A stretch of 64,000 nt of DNA, taken from the NCBI RefSeq assembly GCF_000745315.1, contig NZ_JQNQ01000001.1, positions 434,001 to 498,000 on the forward strand. Reading direction: 5' to 3'. Below are positions 49,625 to 59,325 of this stretch, one piece after another. Source of the stretch: Salegentibacter sp. Hel_I_6 (GTDB lineage: Bacteria > Bacteroidota > Bacteroidia > Flavobacteriales > Flavobacteriaceae). Under the pieces are notes generated by a model that saw nothing but the letters and a program-made list of their open reading frames with translations, ran no database searches and was not told where the DNA came from. Made by a program: the position numbers and the translations under genes. Position 1 is the stretch's first letter, and every line of letters starts with the position of its first letter.

Positions 49625-51319
49625 ATGAAATCTATTTTAAGTGCTTTTCTTTTCTTTTTTACCAGCTTAATGCTTGCACAGCCTCAGGTTCCGCAAGATT
49701 ATTTCCAAAATCCATTAGATGTACCCCTGGTATTATCGGGCACATTCGGTGAGCTGCGTTCCAATCATTTTCACAGTGGTTTAGACATTAAAACCCAGCA
49801 AAGACAGGGATTAAATGTAGTCGCCTCTGCAAAAGGATATGTTAGCCGAATTAATATTCAGCATTACGGCTACGGAAAAGCGCTTTATGTGCAGCACCCT
49901 AACGGCTACACTACAGTTTACGCCCATTTAAAAGAATTTTCTCCCGAAATTGAAGCTTACGTAAAAAAGCGACAATATGCCAACGAAACTTATGAAATAG
50001 AACTTTTTCCAGAAGCAGGAGAATTACCGGTGGAAGCAAATGAGCTTATAGCATTTAGTGGAAATACCGGTGGCAGCGGTGGCCCTCACCTGCATTTTGA
50101 AATTCGCGATGGCAGTCAACGACCTATGAACCCAAAACTTTTCGGAATAAAAATTAAGGATTCCCGCGCACCAATTATAGATGGATTATATGCTTACCCT
50201 TTAGATGCCGAAGCACATATCAATAACTCCCGTGAAAGACAGAAAATAAATCTTACCCCGCTAGAAGATGGTAGTTATATTGCAAGTGAAATTAATGCCT
50301 GCGGAAATATTGGTTTCGGAATAAGCTCAGTAGATCAGCAAGACGGTGCACCTAACCGTAATGGAGTCTATCAAATTGAGGCCGAATTAAATGGTGACCG
50401 CATATTAACCTTACCCTTTAAACAATTCTCATTTGCTGAAACGCGGCATTTAAATCAGCTTATAGATTATGAATATTACAGCAAGAACAAAAAACGTGTT
50501 CAAAAACTTTTTGTTGAAGACGGCAATCCGCTGAGTCTTTATGAGAATGTTTTGAATAAAGGAGAATTAAATATTCAGGATAGTCTTAATTATAATTATA
50601 CGATTAAAGTGAGCGACTTTGCCGGAAACCAGCGAATAATAAGAGTTCCTATCCAGGGGATACAGCGCAACGATATTCCACCTAAAAAAGATGAAAAAAC
50701 CGATTATTTCGCACAGGTAAATCAGCCATTCGCTGCTGAAGCCAACGGAATGGACATTTATATTCCAAAAGGAAGTCTTTACAAAGACACTTACCTTGAT
50801 ATTGAGTTTAGCGAGGACAAAGTTAAAGTTCATAACGACCACACCCCACTCCATACAAATATTACTATAGGCTTTGATGTAAGCGCTTATTCGCCAGAAG
50901 AAAAAGAAAAACTTTTCATTGCAAGATTGGGCTACGGCAACAGGCCAAACTATTCCACGACTTATAAAAAAGCAAATCGTTTTACAACAGGTACAAGAAC
51001 TTTTGGGGAATATACCTTAGCTTCAGATGTTACGCCGCCTAAAATATGGCCTACAAATTTTAACGATGGCCAATGGATCTCTAGTAACAACACTTTACAG
51101 GTTAAAATAAGCGATGATCTTTCAGGGATTAAAAGTTATCGTGCAACGGTAAATGGAAAGTTTATCCTTATGGAATATGAATATAAAAACAATTCTTTAA
51201 CTCACGATTTCAGCGATGGAGTAGTCACTGAAACCGAAAATGAGTTAAAAATTATTGTAACCGATAATGTAGGAAATAGTAATACCTATGAAGCAACATT
51301 TTTTAGGAAGGATTCTTAA
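49625..51319 (+). CDS. M23 family metallopeptidase (peptidoglycan endopeptidase-like)
   Basis: The 564-residue protein has a signal peptide (LSAFLFFFTSLMLAQPQ) and an N-terminal LytM domain: FHSGLDIKTQQRQGLNVVAS carries the first zinc His and Asp, and GGPHLHFEIRDG the second His pair. The remaining 380 residues are several Ig-like or beta-sandwich domains (QLNRNGVYQIEAEL region, then ESRVKISDDLSGIKSY) including a C-terminal beta domain. It should cut peptide cross-links in peptidoglycan during growth or division. It is monocistronic. Confidence 0.93.
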   Translation: MKSILSAFLFFFTSLMLAQPQVPQDYFQNPLDVPLVLSGTFGELRSNHFHSGLDIKTQQRQGLNVVASAKGYVSRINIQHYGYGKALYVQHPNGYTTVYAHLKEFSPEIEAYVKKRQYANETYEIELFPEAGELPVEANELIAFSGNTGGSGGPHLHFEIRDGSQRPMNPKLFGIKIKDSRAPIIDGLYAYPLDAEAHINNSRERQKINLTPLEDGSYIASEINACGNIGFGISSVDQQDGAPNRNGVYQIEAELNGDRILTLPFKQFSFAETRHLNQLIDYEYYSKNKKRVQKLFVEDGNPLSLYENVLNKGELNIQDSLNYNYTIKVSDFAGNQRIIRVPIQGIQRNDIPPKKDEKTDYFAQVNQPFAAEANGMDIYIPKGSLYKDTYLDIEFSEDKVKVHNDHTPLHTNITIGFDVSAYSPEEKEKLFIARLGYGNRPNYSTTYKKANRFTTGTRTFGEYTLASDVTPPKIWPTNFNDGQWISSNNTLQVKISDDLSGIKSYRATVNGKFILMEYEYKNNSLTHDFSDGVVTETENELKIIVTDNVGNSNTYEATFFRKDS

Positions 51320-51355
51320 GTAAAAACTGGAACAGCTTTTTACTTAAAAATAATA

Positions 51356-51487
51356 AAAGGTTATTTGAAAAATCTTCAGAATGTCACCCTGAATTTATTT
51401 TCAGGGTATAAGTTGTTTCAAATTGCAAGGTGTTAGAAGCTGAAACAAGTTCAGCTTGACGGAAACTGGATATTTCAAATAATCTTT
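51356..51487. repeat. interspersed intergenic repeat, copy 2
   Basis: AAAGGTTATTTGAAA (51356-51370) and TTTCAAATAATCTTT (51473-51487) are inverted ends with one mismatch. The interior has GTCACCCTGAATTTATTTTC then AGGGT and GCTGAAACAAGTTCAGCTTG then ACG, the same family as 29381-29524. It sits between convergent genes. Confidence 0.75.
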
Positions 51488-51506
51488 TGGAAAGTGATGT
51501 TAAAAA

Positions 51507-52679
51507 CTAACCTCTTCTCCACTTACTCGTTTCCTCAAAAACGTGCTCCAGGATTTTTTTATCTTCTTCTGAAAATTGAATATTTCGGCGTTTCATAACG
51601 ATTTCAGCAACTTCAAAAGCTTTTTCGGTTTTGTAAACCGTCACACCGGCGCTGCCACCCCAACTGAAGCTAGGCACAAAATTTCGTGGAAATCCGGCAC
51701 CAAAAATATTGGCACTTACACCAACTACCGTCCCGGTATTAAACATCGTATTTATTCCGCATTTACTATGGTCACCCATCATTAAGCCGCAAAATTGCAA
51801 TCCGGTTTTAGCAAAACCTTCGGTTTCATAATCCCAAATACGCACTTCAGCATAATTATTTTTTAGATTAGAATTATTGGTATCGGCACCAAGATTACAC
51901 CACTCCCCTAAAACTGAATTTCCCAAATACCCGTCGTGTCCTTTATTAGAATTGGCAAAAAGCACGGCATTATTTATTTCACCACCACCGCGGCTTCCGG
52001 GGCCTAAAGTAGTTGGACCATAAATTTTAGCACCCATCTTTACCAAAGCACCTTCGCAAACCGCCAAAGCGCCTTTTATAAGACTGCCTTCAAGAACTTT
52101 TGCGTCTTTTCCTATATAGATTGGGCCGGTGGAAGCGTTAAGCGAACAGTTTTCGACTTCAGCTCCTTCTTCCAGGAAAATTCTTTCCGGATTTTTCACA
52201 TAATTAGATTCGTGAATAGGCTGGGATTTTCTGTCTTTGGTAAGCAACTCAAAATCGGCTTCTATAGCTTCTCCATTTTTTGAGAAAATATCCCAGGAAT
52301 TATTTATTTGAATTACACCTTCAGCCAATTCAATTTGCTCATAATCATCTAAAGCTACTTCCTCACCTTCATAAGCGTGAAAAGCCACAATATCTTCCTG
52401 ATAAAAGAGCGCCTGATTAGGTTTCAGATTTTTCACCTGCTCTAAAAATTCAGCATTTGGTAAAAAGGAAGCATTGATCATCACATTTTCTTCCAATTCC
52501 ACCATCGGCCATTTTTCGGCTAAATAATCTTCGGTAATTGTAGAGGTAGTAGATTTTAAAAGCAGTTCCCATTTCTCCCGAATTGTTAGAATTCCAACTC
52601 GAATATCGGCAACAGGCCGCGTAAAGGTAAAGGGAAGTAAGCGGTTCCTGGCAGAACCGTCAAATAATATATAATTCAT
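51507..52679 (-). CDS. GlmU-like sugar nucleotidyltransferase with hexapeptide repeats
   Basis: From ATG 52677-52679 the protein has 390 residues. The N-terminal MNYILFDGSARNRLLPFTFT is the nucleotidyltransferase signature of the Bacteroidota GlmU family, and the C-terminal half is a left-handed beta-helix with hexapeptide repeats (IGKDAKVLEGSLIKGALAVC, LANSNKGHDGYLGNSVLGEW). It lacks the strict uridyltransferase GXGTRM motif, so the reaction is not certain. The gene ends convergently with the M23 gene. A longer frame to 52727 would put residues before a normal start. Confidence 0.88.
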   Translation of the reverse strand: MNYILFDGSARNRLLPFTFTRPVADIRVGILTIREKWELLLKSTTSTITEDYLAEKWPMVELEENVMINASFLPNAEFLEQVKNLKPNQALFYQEDIVAFHAYEGEEVALDDYEQIELAEGVIQINNSWDIFSKNGEAIEADFELLTKDRKSQPIHESNYVKNPERIFLEEGAEVENCSLNASTGPIYIGKDAKVLEGSLIKGALAVCEGALVKMGAKIYGPTTLGPGSRGGGEINNAVLFANSNKGHDGYLGNSVLGEWCNLGADTNNSNLKNNYAEVRIWDYETEGFAKTGLQFCGLMMGDHSKCGINTMFNTGTVVGVSANIFGAGFPRNFVPSFSWGGSAGVTVYKTEKAFEVAEIVMKRRNIQFSEEDKKILEHVFEETSKWRRG

Positions 52680-52828
52680 CCGCACAAATTTAGAGCTCAA
52701 AAATACAAATAAACTGCCTTGGAGCAAGTTTAGAGTACTTTAAGTTCACCTATTCCAGATATTTTCAGTCTGTTTAGTAGAATCAATGCAATACCTTTAA
52801 GCAGATTTTTAAAAATTTACGCACAAAA

Positions 52829-52854
52829 AAAGTCGTCTTAAAAGAGACGACTTT
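52829..52854 (-). terminator. intrinsic terminator of rpmE
   Basis: AAAGTCGTCT and AGACGACTTT pair over ten bases; T run on the minus strand. It lies 25 bases past the rpmE stop and shares the CTTAAAAG loop core with two other terminators in the window. Confidence 0.88.
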
Positions 52855-52878
52855 CTGAAATTATATATAACAAAAAAC

Positions 52879-53130
52879 TTATTTCTTAAATTTCTTGTAC
52901 TTGTTCTTAAACTTGTCAATACGCCCGGCGCTATCAACCAATTTGGTTTGCCCGGTGTAATATGGGTGAGAAGTTCTGGAGATTTCCAACTTGATAAGTG
53001 GATATTCTGTACCTTCAACTTCAATAGTTTCTTTAGTGTTCGCGGTAGATTTAGTAATGAATACATCTTCGTTAGACATATCTTTAAATGCTACTAATCT
53101 ATAATTTTCCGGATGGATTCCCTGCTTCAT
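52879..53130 (-). CDS. rpmE2: 50S ribosomal protein L31, type B
   Basis: The 83-residue protein starts MKQGIHPENYRLVAFKDMSN and contains YPLIKLEISRTSHPYYTGQT, matching type B L31 (no CxxC zinc motif). The C-terminus DKFKNKYKKFKK is basic and binds rRNA. Type B is used in place of the zinc form; no zinc-type paralog is in this window. It has its own promoter and terminator. Confidence 0.97.
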   Translation of the reverse strand: MKQGIHPENYRLVAFKDMSNEDVFITKSTANTKETIEVEGTEYPLIKLEISRTSHPYYTGQTKLVDSAGRIDKFKNKYKKFKK

Positions 53131-53158
53131 CGCTTTAGTTCTTTTAATTTTCGAGGTG

Positions 53159-53188
53159 CAAATTTAAGTAATTCAATTATAAAAACAA
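53159..53188 (-). promoter_or_regulatory. promoter of rpmE
   Basis: Minus-strand TAAATTTG (53166-53159) and TTG (53188-53186) are 19 bases apart, a good -7/-33 pair 28 bases upstream of the start. Confidence 0.65.
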
Positions 53189-53235
53189 GGGATAGACAAA
53201 ATTATTTTTAATTCTTATGCAATGTAACGTTTTAT

Positions 53236-53243
53236 TATATTTG
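53236..53243 (+). promoter_or_regulatory. -7 promoter box of the DUF4199 operon
   Basis: TATATTTG lies 36 bases before the ATG of the DUF4199 gene; no firm -33 is visible. Confidence 0.5.
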
Positions 53244-53279
53244 CTTACTAACCGGTTGTAACTAAACAATCTCAAAATT

Positions 53280-53810
53280 ATGGAAAAAACTTTAAAATCT
53301 GTAGCAGTACCTTATGGGGTATACGCCGGTCTAGCTTTAAGTATTGTTACTGTAATAGCTTATGCTTTCAGTCTTGAATTATTTACAAAATGGTGGCTGG
53401 GAGTAAGTAATTTTTTAATTGTTTTAGTGCTCGCAATTTTTGCAGTACTGGCAGCTAAAAAAATTAAAACCAATGATTATTTCTCTTTCAAAAAAGCATT
53501 TACCGCTTATTTTATAGTACCAGCTATTGGTTTATTAATAGCTGTTTTGGTAAGTATTCTAATTTTTAATGTAGTAGACCCTGATGCTGCTCTAACAGTT
53601 ACCGAAATGACAGCTGAAACGACACGAAATATGATGGAAAATTTTAATGTCCCACAGGCAGATATTGACAAAGCTATTGCAGATATACAATCTTCAAATC
53701 AATTTTCCTTTTTAAATCAATTGAAGGCTTATGTTTTTCAACTAGCATTTTTCTCTGCTATTGGCTTAATCGTAGCTTTAATTTTTAGAGAAAAAAATCC
53801 AAACGCTTAA
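53280..53810 (+). CDS. DUF4199 membrane protein
   Basis: The 176-residue protein has four membrane segments (YGVYAGLALSIVTVIAYAF, LIVLVLAIFAVLAAK, YFIVPAIGLLIAVLVSIL, QLAFFSAIGLIVALIF) and a helical loop with ETTRNMMENFNVPQADIDKA. DUF4199 is a Bacteroidota-specific family with no known function. It is three bases upstream of the GT2 gene, so the two form an operon, often seen with lipid or glycan genes. Confidence 0.92.
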   Translation: MEKTLKSVAVPYGVYAGLALSIVTVIAYAFSLELFTKWWLGVSNFLIVLVLAIFAVLAAKKIKTNDYFSFKKAFTAYFIVPAIGLLIAVLVSILIFNVVDPDAALTVTEMTAETTRNMMENFNVPQADIDKAIADIQSSNQFSFLNQLKAYVFQLAFFSAIGLIVALIFREKNPNA

Positions 53811-53813
53811 TAC

Positions 53814-54773
53814 ATGCAGATTTCCGTCGTTATTCCTCTTTTAAACGAAGAGCAATCTTTAACTGAATTGTATAATTGGATCGCAAAAGTATTGCGGTCC
53901 AATTCCTTTTCATACGAGATCATTTTTATTGACGATGGCAGTACTGACGATTCCTGGCGAATTATTGAAGCCCTTCAGGAAAACGATAAGGCGGTTAAAG
54001 GAATAAAATTTAACAGAAATTACGGAAAATCCCAGGCGCTTCACGCCGGTTTTCTTAGAGCGCAGGGCGAGGTGATCATCACCATGGATGCCGATCTACA
54101 GGACAATCCTGAAGAAATCCCCGAACTCTACAGCATGATTACCGAAGAAGGCTACGACCTGGTTTCGGGATGGAAAAAGAAACGCTACGATTCGGTAGTT
54201 TCCAAAAATATTCCTTCAAAAATTTTTAATGCAGCAGCAAGAAAAACTTCAGGAGTAAAACTTCACGACTTCAATTGCGGGCTTAAAGCTTACCGCAAAG
54301 CAGTAGTAAAAAACATAGATGTTTACGGCGAAATGCATCGCTACATTCCTGTTTTAGCCAAAAATTCGGGTTTTACTAAAATTACCGAGAAAGAAGTTCA
54401 GCACCAGGCTCGAAAATACGGTAAAACAAAATTTGGCGCCGAAAGATTTATTAACGGCTTCCTGGATCTTATAAGCATTTGGTTTCTTTCCAAATTCGGC
54501 CGCAGGCCTATGCATCTTTTTGGAGCTTTAGGGGTTTTGATGTTTATTTTCGGTTTTATTTCTGCCGGATGGATTGGGATCTCAAAACTTTATAAACTTT
54601 ATCACGGTTTACCTAATGTTTTGGTCACCTCAAATCCCTGGTTCTATATTGCCCTGGCGGTAATGATAATTGGCACGCAATTGTTTCTTGCCGGTTTTCT
54701 GGGAGAGCTCATTTTGCGCTCCAAACGCGAAAAAGAACGTTATCTTATCAATAAAACCACCTCAATTTTATAA
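53814..54773 (+). CDS. family 2 glycosyltransferase (dolichyl-phosphate/undecaprenyl-phosphate type)
   Basis: The 319-residue protein has SVVIPLLNEEQSLTELYNWI, FIDDGSTDDSW and TMDADLQDNPEEI, the GT2 DxD-type motifs, and two C-terminal membrane helices (LFGALGVLMFIFGFISAGWI and WFYIALAVMIIGTQLFLAGF). This is the DPM1/GtrB pattern, which moves a sugar from a nucleotide donor to a polyprenyl phosphate at the inner membrane. The DUF4199 gene upstream and phosphosugar mutase downstream suggest a role in surface glycan supply. Confidence 0.94.
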   Translation: MQISVVIPLLNEEQSLTELYNWIAKVLRSNSFSYEIIFIDDGSTDDSWRIIEALQENDKAVKGIKFNRNYGKSQALHAGFLRAQGEVIITMDADLQDNPEEIPELYSMITEEGYDLVSGWKKKRYDSVVSKNIPSKIFNAAARKTSGVKLHDFNCGLKAYRKAVVKNIDVYGEMHRYIPVLAKNSGFTKITEKEVQHQARKYGKTKFGAERFINGFLDLISIWFLSKFGRRPMHLFGALGVLMFIFGFISAGWIGISKLYKLYHGLPNVLVTSNPWFYIALAVMIIGTQLFLAGFLGELILRSKREKERYLINKTTSIL

Positions 54774-54820
54774 TGCCATTAAGGCATTAATCCTTATTTT
54801 TGTTTTATAAACTTATTCCG

Positions 54821-56551
54821 ATGACTAAAATTAAACCAGAAATTTTAGCAAAGGCTCAAGCCTGGCTAACCGATATATTCGACGAAGACACCAAAAATAA
54901 AGTCAACAAATTAATAGATTCCAATTCGGCAGAATTAGAAGAATCTTTCTATAAGAATGCCGCTTTTGGTACTGGTGGAATGCGCGGAATTATGGGTGTT
55001 GGCACCAATAGGATCAATAAATATACCCTCGGAAAAAACACCCAGGGACTTTCTAATTTGCTGAAAGATGAATTTAAAGATGAAAAAATAAAAGTTGCCA
55101 TCGCCTACGATTGTAGAAATAACTCTAAAGAATTGGCGCAAATGGTGGCCGAAGTATTTTCAGCTAACGAAATTGAGGTTTATCTATTTTCAGAATTAAG
55201 GCCAACTCCGGAACTTTCTTTCGCAGTGAAGCATTTAGATTGTCACGCCGGGATTGTTCTTACCGCAAGCCATAATCCTCCGGAATATAACGGTTACAAA
55301 GTATATTGGCAGGATGGCGGCCAATTAGTTCCGCCGCAAGACACAAAACTGGTAGACATAATTAATAATTTGGAATATGACGAAATTAATTTTAAAGCCC
55401 AGCCAGCGCTAATTCACAGTATAGACAAGAAAGTAGATGAAGCTTTTCAGGAAGCTTCAGTTAAAAATGGAAGTTTTGATACTCCAAATTCAGCCAAAGA
55501 CAATTTAAAAATCGTTTTCACCTCTTTACACGGAACGGCTTGTAAAACCAATCCGCAGATTTTAGAAAAGGCAGGTTATAAAAATGTTTTCCTGGTTGAA
55601 GAGCAAAAAGAGCCTAATGGAAATTTTCCGACAGTTAAATCTCCAAATCCTGAAGAGCCGGAAGCCTTAAAAATGGCCCTGGATCTTGCAGAAGAAAAAA
55701 ACGCAGATATTGTAATTGGTACCGATCCAGATGGTGACCGTTTAGGAGTTGCCATGCGCGATCTAAATGGAAAAATGATTCTCCTTAACGGAAATCAAAC
55801 CATGTTGGTAATGACCTGGTTTTTACTGGACCAACATAAAAAACAGGGGAAACTATCTGATAATTCTTTTGTGGCGTCTACTATTGTCTCTACGCCAATG
55901 CTCAAAAACATTACCGAAGATTTTGGCGCTCAATACCACGAAGTCTTAACAGGATTTAAATGGATCGCTAAATTAATAAAAGACAACCCTTCATTAGATT
56001 TTGTAGGTGGTGGTGAAGAAAGTTTCGGGTATATGGTTGGTGATTTTGTACGCGATAAAGATGCTGCAACCGCTACCCTACTCGCTTGTGAGATCGCTGC
56101 AAAAATGAAAGAAAAAGGAAGCTCTTTCTACGAGCAACTTTTAAAACTTTATACAGAATACGGTCTTTACCGCGAAGAATTAATTTCTTTAGTAAAAAAA
56201 GGTATTGAAGGCGAGGCTGAAATCAAGCAAATGCTCATTGATTTAAGAGAAAACCCATGGAAAGAGATTGATGGTGAAAAGGTGGTTCTTGTAGAAGACT
56301 ATCATACTTCTAAAGCGAAAAACCTTCAGGAGCAAATTGAAGAAGAAATCAAAATTCCAAAATCCAACGTACTTATCTATTATACTGAAAATGGAACAAA
56401 GATCGCTGCAAGACCAAGTGGTACAGAGCCAAAGATCAAGTTTTACATCAGTGTAAATTCTCAATTAGATAAGATTGAAAATTTTGATGCTGAAAACACT
56501 AAACTTGCTGAAAAGGTAAAGCGTATTAAAAATGAATTACAACTGGGCTAA
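54821..56551 (+). CDS. phosphoglucomutase/phosphomannomutase family enzyme
   Basis: From ATG 54821 the protein has 576 residues. TASHNPPEYNGYKVYW carries the phosphoserine, GTDPDGDRLGVAM binds magnesium, GGGEESFGYMVGD is the sugar-binding loop, and RPSGTEPKIKFY the phosphate-binding loop. It interconverts 1- and 6-phosphates of glucose or mannose. A frame from 54800 begins at TTG and adds seven residues. The gene lies between the GT2 and ABC transporter genes and likely belongs to their transcript. Confidence 0.95.
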   Translation: MTKIKPEILAKAQAWLTDIFDEDTKNKVNKLIDSNSAELEESFYKNAAFGTGGMRGIMGVGTNRINKYTLGKNTQGLSNLLKDEFKDEKIKVAIAYDCRNNSKELAQMVAEVFSANEIEVYLFSELRPTPELSFAVKHLDCHAGIVLTASHNPPEYNGYKVYWQDGGQLVPPQDTKLVDIINNLEYDEINFKAQPALIHSIDKKVDEAFQEASVKNGSFDTPNSAKDNLKIVFTSLHGTACKTNPQILEKAGYKNVFLVEEQKEPNGNFPTVKSPNPEEPEALKMALDLAEEKNADIVIGTDPDGDRLGVAMRDLNGKMILLNGNQTMLVMTWFLLDQHKKQGKLSDNSFVASTIVSTPMLKNITEDFGAQYHEVLTGFKWIAKLIKDNPSLDFVGGGEESFGYMVGDFVRDKDAATATLLACEIAAKMKEKGSSFYEQLLKLYTEYGLYREELISLVKKGIEGEAEIKQMLIDLRENPWKEIDGEKVVLVEDYHTSKAKNLQEQIEEEIKIPKSNVLIYYTENGTKIAARPSGTEPKIKFYISVNSQLDKIENFDAENTKLAEKVKRIKNELQLG

Positions 56552-56563
56552 AAGCTCAAATTT

Positions 56564-58393
56564 ATGACGTATTTAAAGAAGATTCTTCTGTTTGCAAAAC
56601 CATATAAGCGGTTTGCAATTCTCAATATTATTAGTAATATTTTTTACGCCCTTTTTAGTACCCTGGCGTTTATCTCTTTTATACCAATGCTTAGGGTGCT
56701 TTTTCAGGAAGAAAAGCCTATTAGCACTAAGCCAGTATGGAATGGAGAATTTAGCGGGTTAAAAGATTTCGCTAACGACTATTCTAACTTTTTTCTAAAT
56801 CAGCAGGTAGAAGAACACGGTCAAATCGCGGCCCTGGTAACTATTTGTATCACGGTAATTGTGCTTTTCTTTTTAAAGAACTTTTTTAATTATTTGGCAC
56901 TTTATTTTATAGCCAGTCTTAGAAACGGGATGCTAAAAGATATAAGAAACCGTATATATGATAAGATTGTAGATTTGCCGATTTCTTTTTTTTCTGAAAA
57001 ACGAAAAGGAGACTTTATCTCAAGGATCACAAGTGATGTACAGGAAATCCAGACTTCATTCTTAAGCATGCTGGAGCTTTTTGTTAAAGAACCGCTTACC
57101 TTGATTTTCACTTTGTTAGCAATGATAGCGCTTAGTCCAAAATTAACGCTTTTTGTCCTGGTATTTTTGCCACTCTCAGGCTTATTGATCTCTTCTATAG
57201 GAAAGAAACTGAAATCGCAATCTACCCAAGCGCAACAGGAGAACGCTAATTTTCTAACTATAGTTGAAGAATCGCTTTCAAGCTTAAAAATTATTAAAGG
57301 CTTTAATGCTGAAGATAAATTCAAAAGAAAATTTTATAGCAGTACAGGCCGTTTAAATCAAATTTTAAACACGCTTTTGCATCGCCAGAACCTGGCTTCT
57401 CCAATGAGTGAATTTTTAGGGGTTGTGGTAATTACTATAATTTTATGGTTTGGTGGAAGAATGGTGCTTATTGATAACACCATGGACGCCTCTACTTTTA
57501 TTGGCTTTCTGGTTCTAACTTATAATATTTTAACTCCGGCAAAAGCCATTTCAAAAGCTACCTACTCTATTCAAAAAGGAAATGCCAGTGCTGAGCGTAT
57601 TTTAGAAATCCTGGAAACAGAATCTACTATTCAGGATGATAAAAATGCTATAAAAAAGGACTCATTTGATGAGACTATTGAAGTAGAAAACATCAACTTT
57701 AGGTATGAAAAAGAGAATGTACTGAAGAATTTTTCAATGCAAGTGGAAAAAGGAAAAATGATCGCGCTTGTGGGCCAGTCCGGAAGTGGTAAATCTACCA
57801 TTGCCAACCTAATCACCCGTTTTTATGATGTAAATGAAGGCAGTATAAAATTAGATGGCCATAATATTACAGGAATTACTAAAAAATCTCTCAGAAATTT
57901 AATGGGACTGGTAACCCAGGACTCTATACTTTTTAACGATACGGTTAAAAACAATATCGCACTGGGAAAAGATAATGCTAGCGATGAAGAAATTATTGAA
58001 GCATTAAAAGTAGCCAATGCCTGGGAGTTTGTAAAAGACCTTCCTCTTGGCCTGGAAACCAATATAGGCGATAGCGGTAATAAATTGAGCGGCGGGCAAA
58101 AACAGCGACTTTCTATCGCGCGTGCGGTACTAAAAAATCCGCCCATTATGATTCTCGACGAAGCAACTTCTGCCCTGGATACCGAAAGCGAAAAGCTGGT
58201 ACAGAACGCCCTGGAAAACATGATGAAGAACAGGACTTCTATAGTGATCGCCCATAGACTTTCTACCATCCAGAATGCCGATAAGATTATTGTAATGCAC
58301 CGAGGAGAGATCGTGGAGCAGGGAAAACATTTAGAATTGTTGGGTAAAAAAGGTACCTATCAAAAATTGGTAGAAATGCAGTCTTTTGAATAG
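56564..58393 (+). CDS. ABC exporter, MsbA-like permease-ATPase fusion
   Basis: The 609-residue half transporter has six membrane segments in residues 15-325 and an ATPase domain from about 370: VGQSGSGKST (Walker A), LSGGQKQRLS (signature), IMILDEATSALD (Walker B) and IVIAHRLSTI (H-loop). MsbA-like proteins flip lipids such as lipid A precursors or export lipopeptides. The ATG is 12 bases after the phosphosugar mutase stop, so the two are likely cotranscribed. Confidence 0.95.
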   Translation: MTYLKKILLFAKPYKRFAILNIISNIFYALFSTLAFISFIPMLRVLFQEEKPISTKPVWNGEFSGLKDFANDYSNFFLNQQVEEHGQIAALVTICITVIVLFFLKNFFNYLALYFIASLRNGMLKDIRNRIYDKIVDLPISFFSEKRKGDFISRITSDVQEIQTSFLSMLELFVKEPLTLIFTLLAMIALSPKLTLFVLVFLPLSGLLISSIGKKLKSQSTQAQQENANFLTIVEESLSSLKIIKGFNAEDKFKRKFYSSTGRLNQILNTLLHRQNLASPMSEFLGVVVITIILWFGGRMVLIDNTMDASTFIGFLVLTYNILTPAKAISKATYSIQKGNASAERILEILETESTIQDDKNAIKKDSFDETIEVENINFRYEKENVLKNFSMQVEKGKMIALVGQSGSGKSTIANLITRFYDVNEGSIKLDGHNITGITKKSLRNLMGLVTQDSILFNDTVKNNIALGKDNASDEEIIEALKVANAWEFVKDLPLGLETNIGDSGNKLSGGQKQRLSIARAVLKNPPIMILDEATSALDTESEKLVQNALENMMKNRTSIVIAHRLSTIQNADKIIVMHRGEIVEQGKHLELLGKKGTYQKLVEMQSFE

Positions 58394-58420
58394 ATAACTT
58401 CAGGTCAAAAATAATGCATA

Positions 58421-58452
58421 AAAAAAGGATGAAGAAAACTCCATCCTTTTTT
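58421..58452 (+). terminator. intrinsic terminator of the ABC exporter gene
   Basis: AAAAAAGGATG (58421-58431) and CATCCTTTTTT (58442-58452) pair over 11 bases, then T and A follow. Confidence 0.9.
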
Positions 58453-58747
58453 AAAATTATTCTCATTTTGGGGCAAATAAGAATAAAAGATTTAATTCGT
58501 TTTCGTTTGGGGCAAAAAAAGACTAAATCATTTTTAATACTGTAAATGTAAGATAGTAATTCCAATGAACCAAACAAAAAGTGCTTTTTATCTACTTTTT
58601 ATGCATTTAATCGATGAAATGCACTTTTTAGTATCACTCAAAATCCTTCTGAATTCTTTTAGAGACTGACTTTAAGAAGAATAAAGTTTTAACTACCTTT
58701 GGCTTCCGTTAGCCGGGATTCAACTAAAAATTAAGACTCGCATCCCT
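58453..58747 (+). other. AT-rich region upstream of ECF sigma locus 2, with a -7 box
   Basis: After the ABC exporter terminator there is AT-rich sequence without an open frame of note. TACCTTTG at 58694-58701 matches the -7 element and precedes the TTG start by 46 bases. ATGCATTTAATCGATGAAAT (58600-58619) and a related GCACTTTTTA are short repeats. I see no long palindrome or riboswitch. Confidence 0.5.
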
Positions 58748-59293
58748 TTGAAAACGTCCGAAGATCTACTTATTAAACGTTTACAGGATAAAAAAACTTC
58801 TTCAGAAGCTTTTAAAGAACTGTTATCTTTATACAAAGAGCGTTTATATTGGCACATACGTAACATGGTAAAAGACCATGAGGATGCTCATGATGTGCTT
58901 CAAAATACTTTTATTAAAATTTTTAAAAATATTAATAACTTTAAAGGAGAAAGTAAGTTGTTTTCCTGGATGTATCGCATAGCCACTAACGAATCTATTA
59001 GTTTTTTAAACAAAAGGGCTAAACGCAATCAAATCACTTCAGAAGATCTTCAGCAACAACTTATTTCTAACTTAGAAAGTGATGTTTATTTTGAGGGAGA
59101 TGAAATTCAATTAAAATTGCAAAAAGCAATTGCCAGTCTTCCCACAAAACAACAACAGGTATTTAATATGAAATACTTTCAGGAATTAAAATACCGGGAA
59201 ATGTCAGAAATTCTAGAAACCAGTGAAGGAGCGTTAAAAGCGTCCTACCACCACGCTGCCAAGAAAATAGAGGATTACTTAAAAACCAATTAA
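58748..59293 (+). CDS. ECF-type RNA polymerase sigma factor (locus 2)
   Basis: The 181-residue sigma factor has region 2 (DAHDVLQNTFIKIFKNINNF, FSWMYRIATNESISFL) and region 4 (SLPTKQQQVFNMKYFQELKY, YREMSEILETSEGALKASYH). The start is TTG (58748-58750): it gives MKTSEDLLIKRLQDKK, the normal N-terminus, and the next Met is near residue 39 within region 2. It is first of three genes, followed by an anti-sigma-like membrane protein and a Spy-like periplasmic sensor. Confidence 0.95.
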   Translation: MKTSEDLLIKRLQDKKTSSEAFKELLSLYKERLYWHIRNMVKDHEDAHDVLQNTFIKIFKNINNFKGESKLFSWMYRIATNESISFLNKRAKRNQITSEDLQQQLISNLESDVYFEGDEIQLKLQKAIASLPTKQQQVFNMKYFQELKYREMSEILETSEGALKASYHHAAKKIEDYLKTN

Positions 59294-59325
59294 ACCTTTT
59301 GTGCTTTTTATAGTCAAATAAGCAA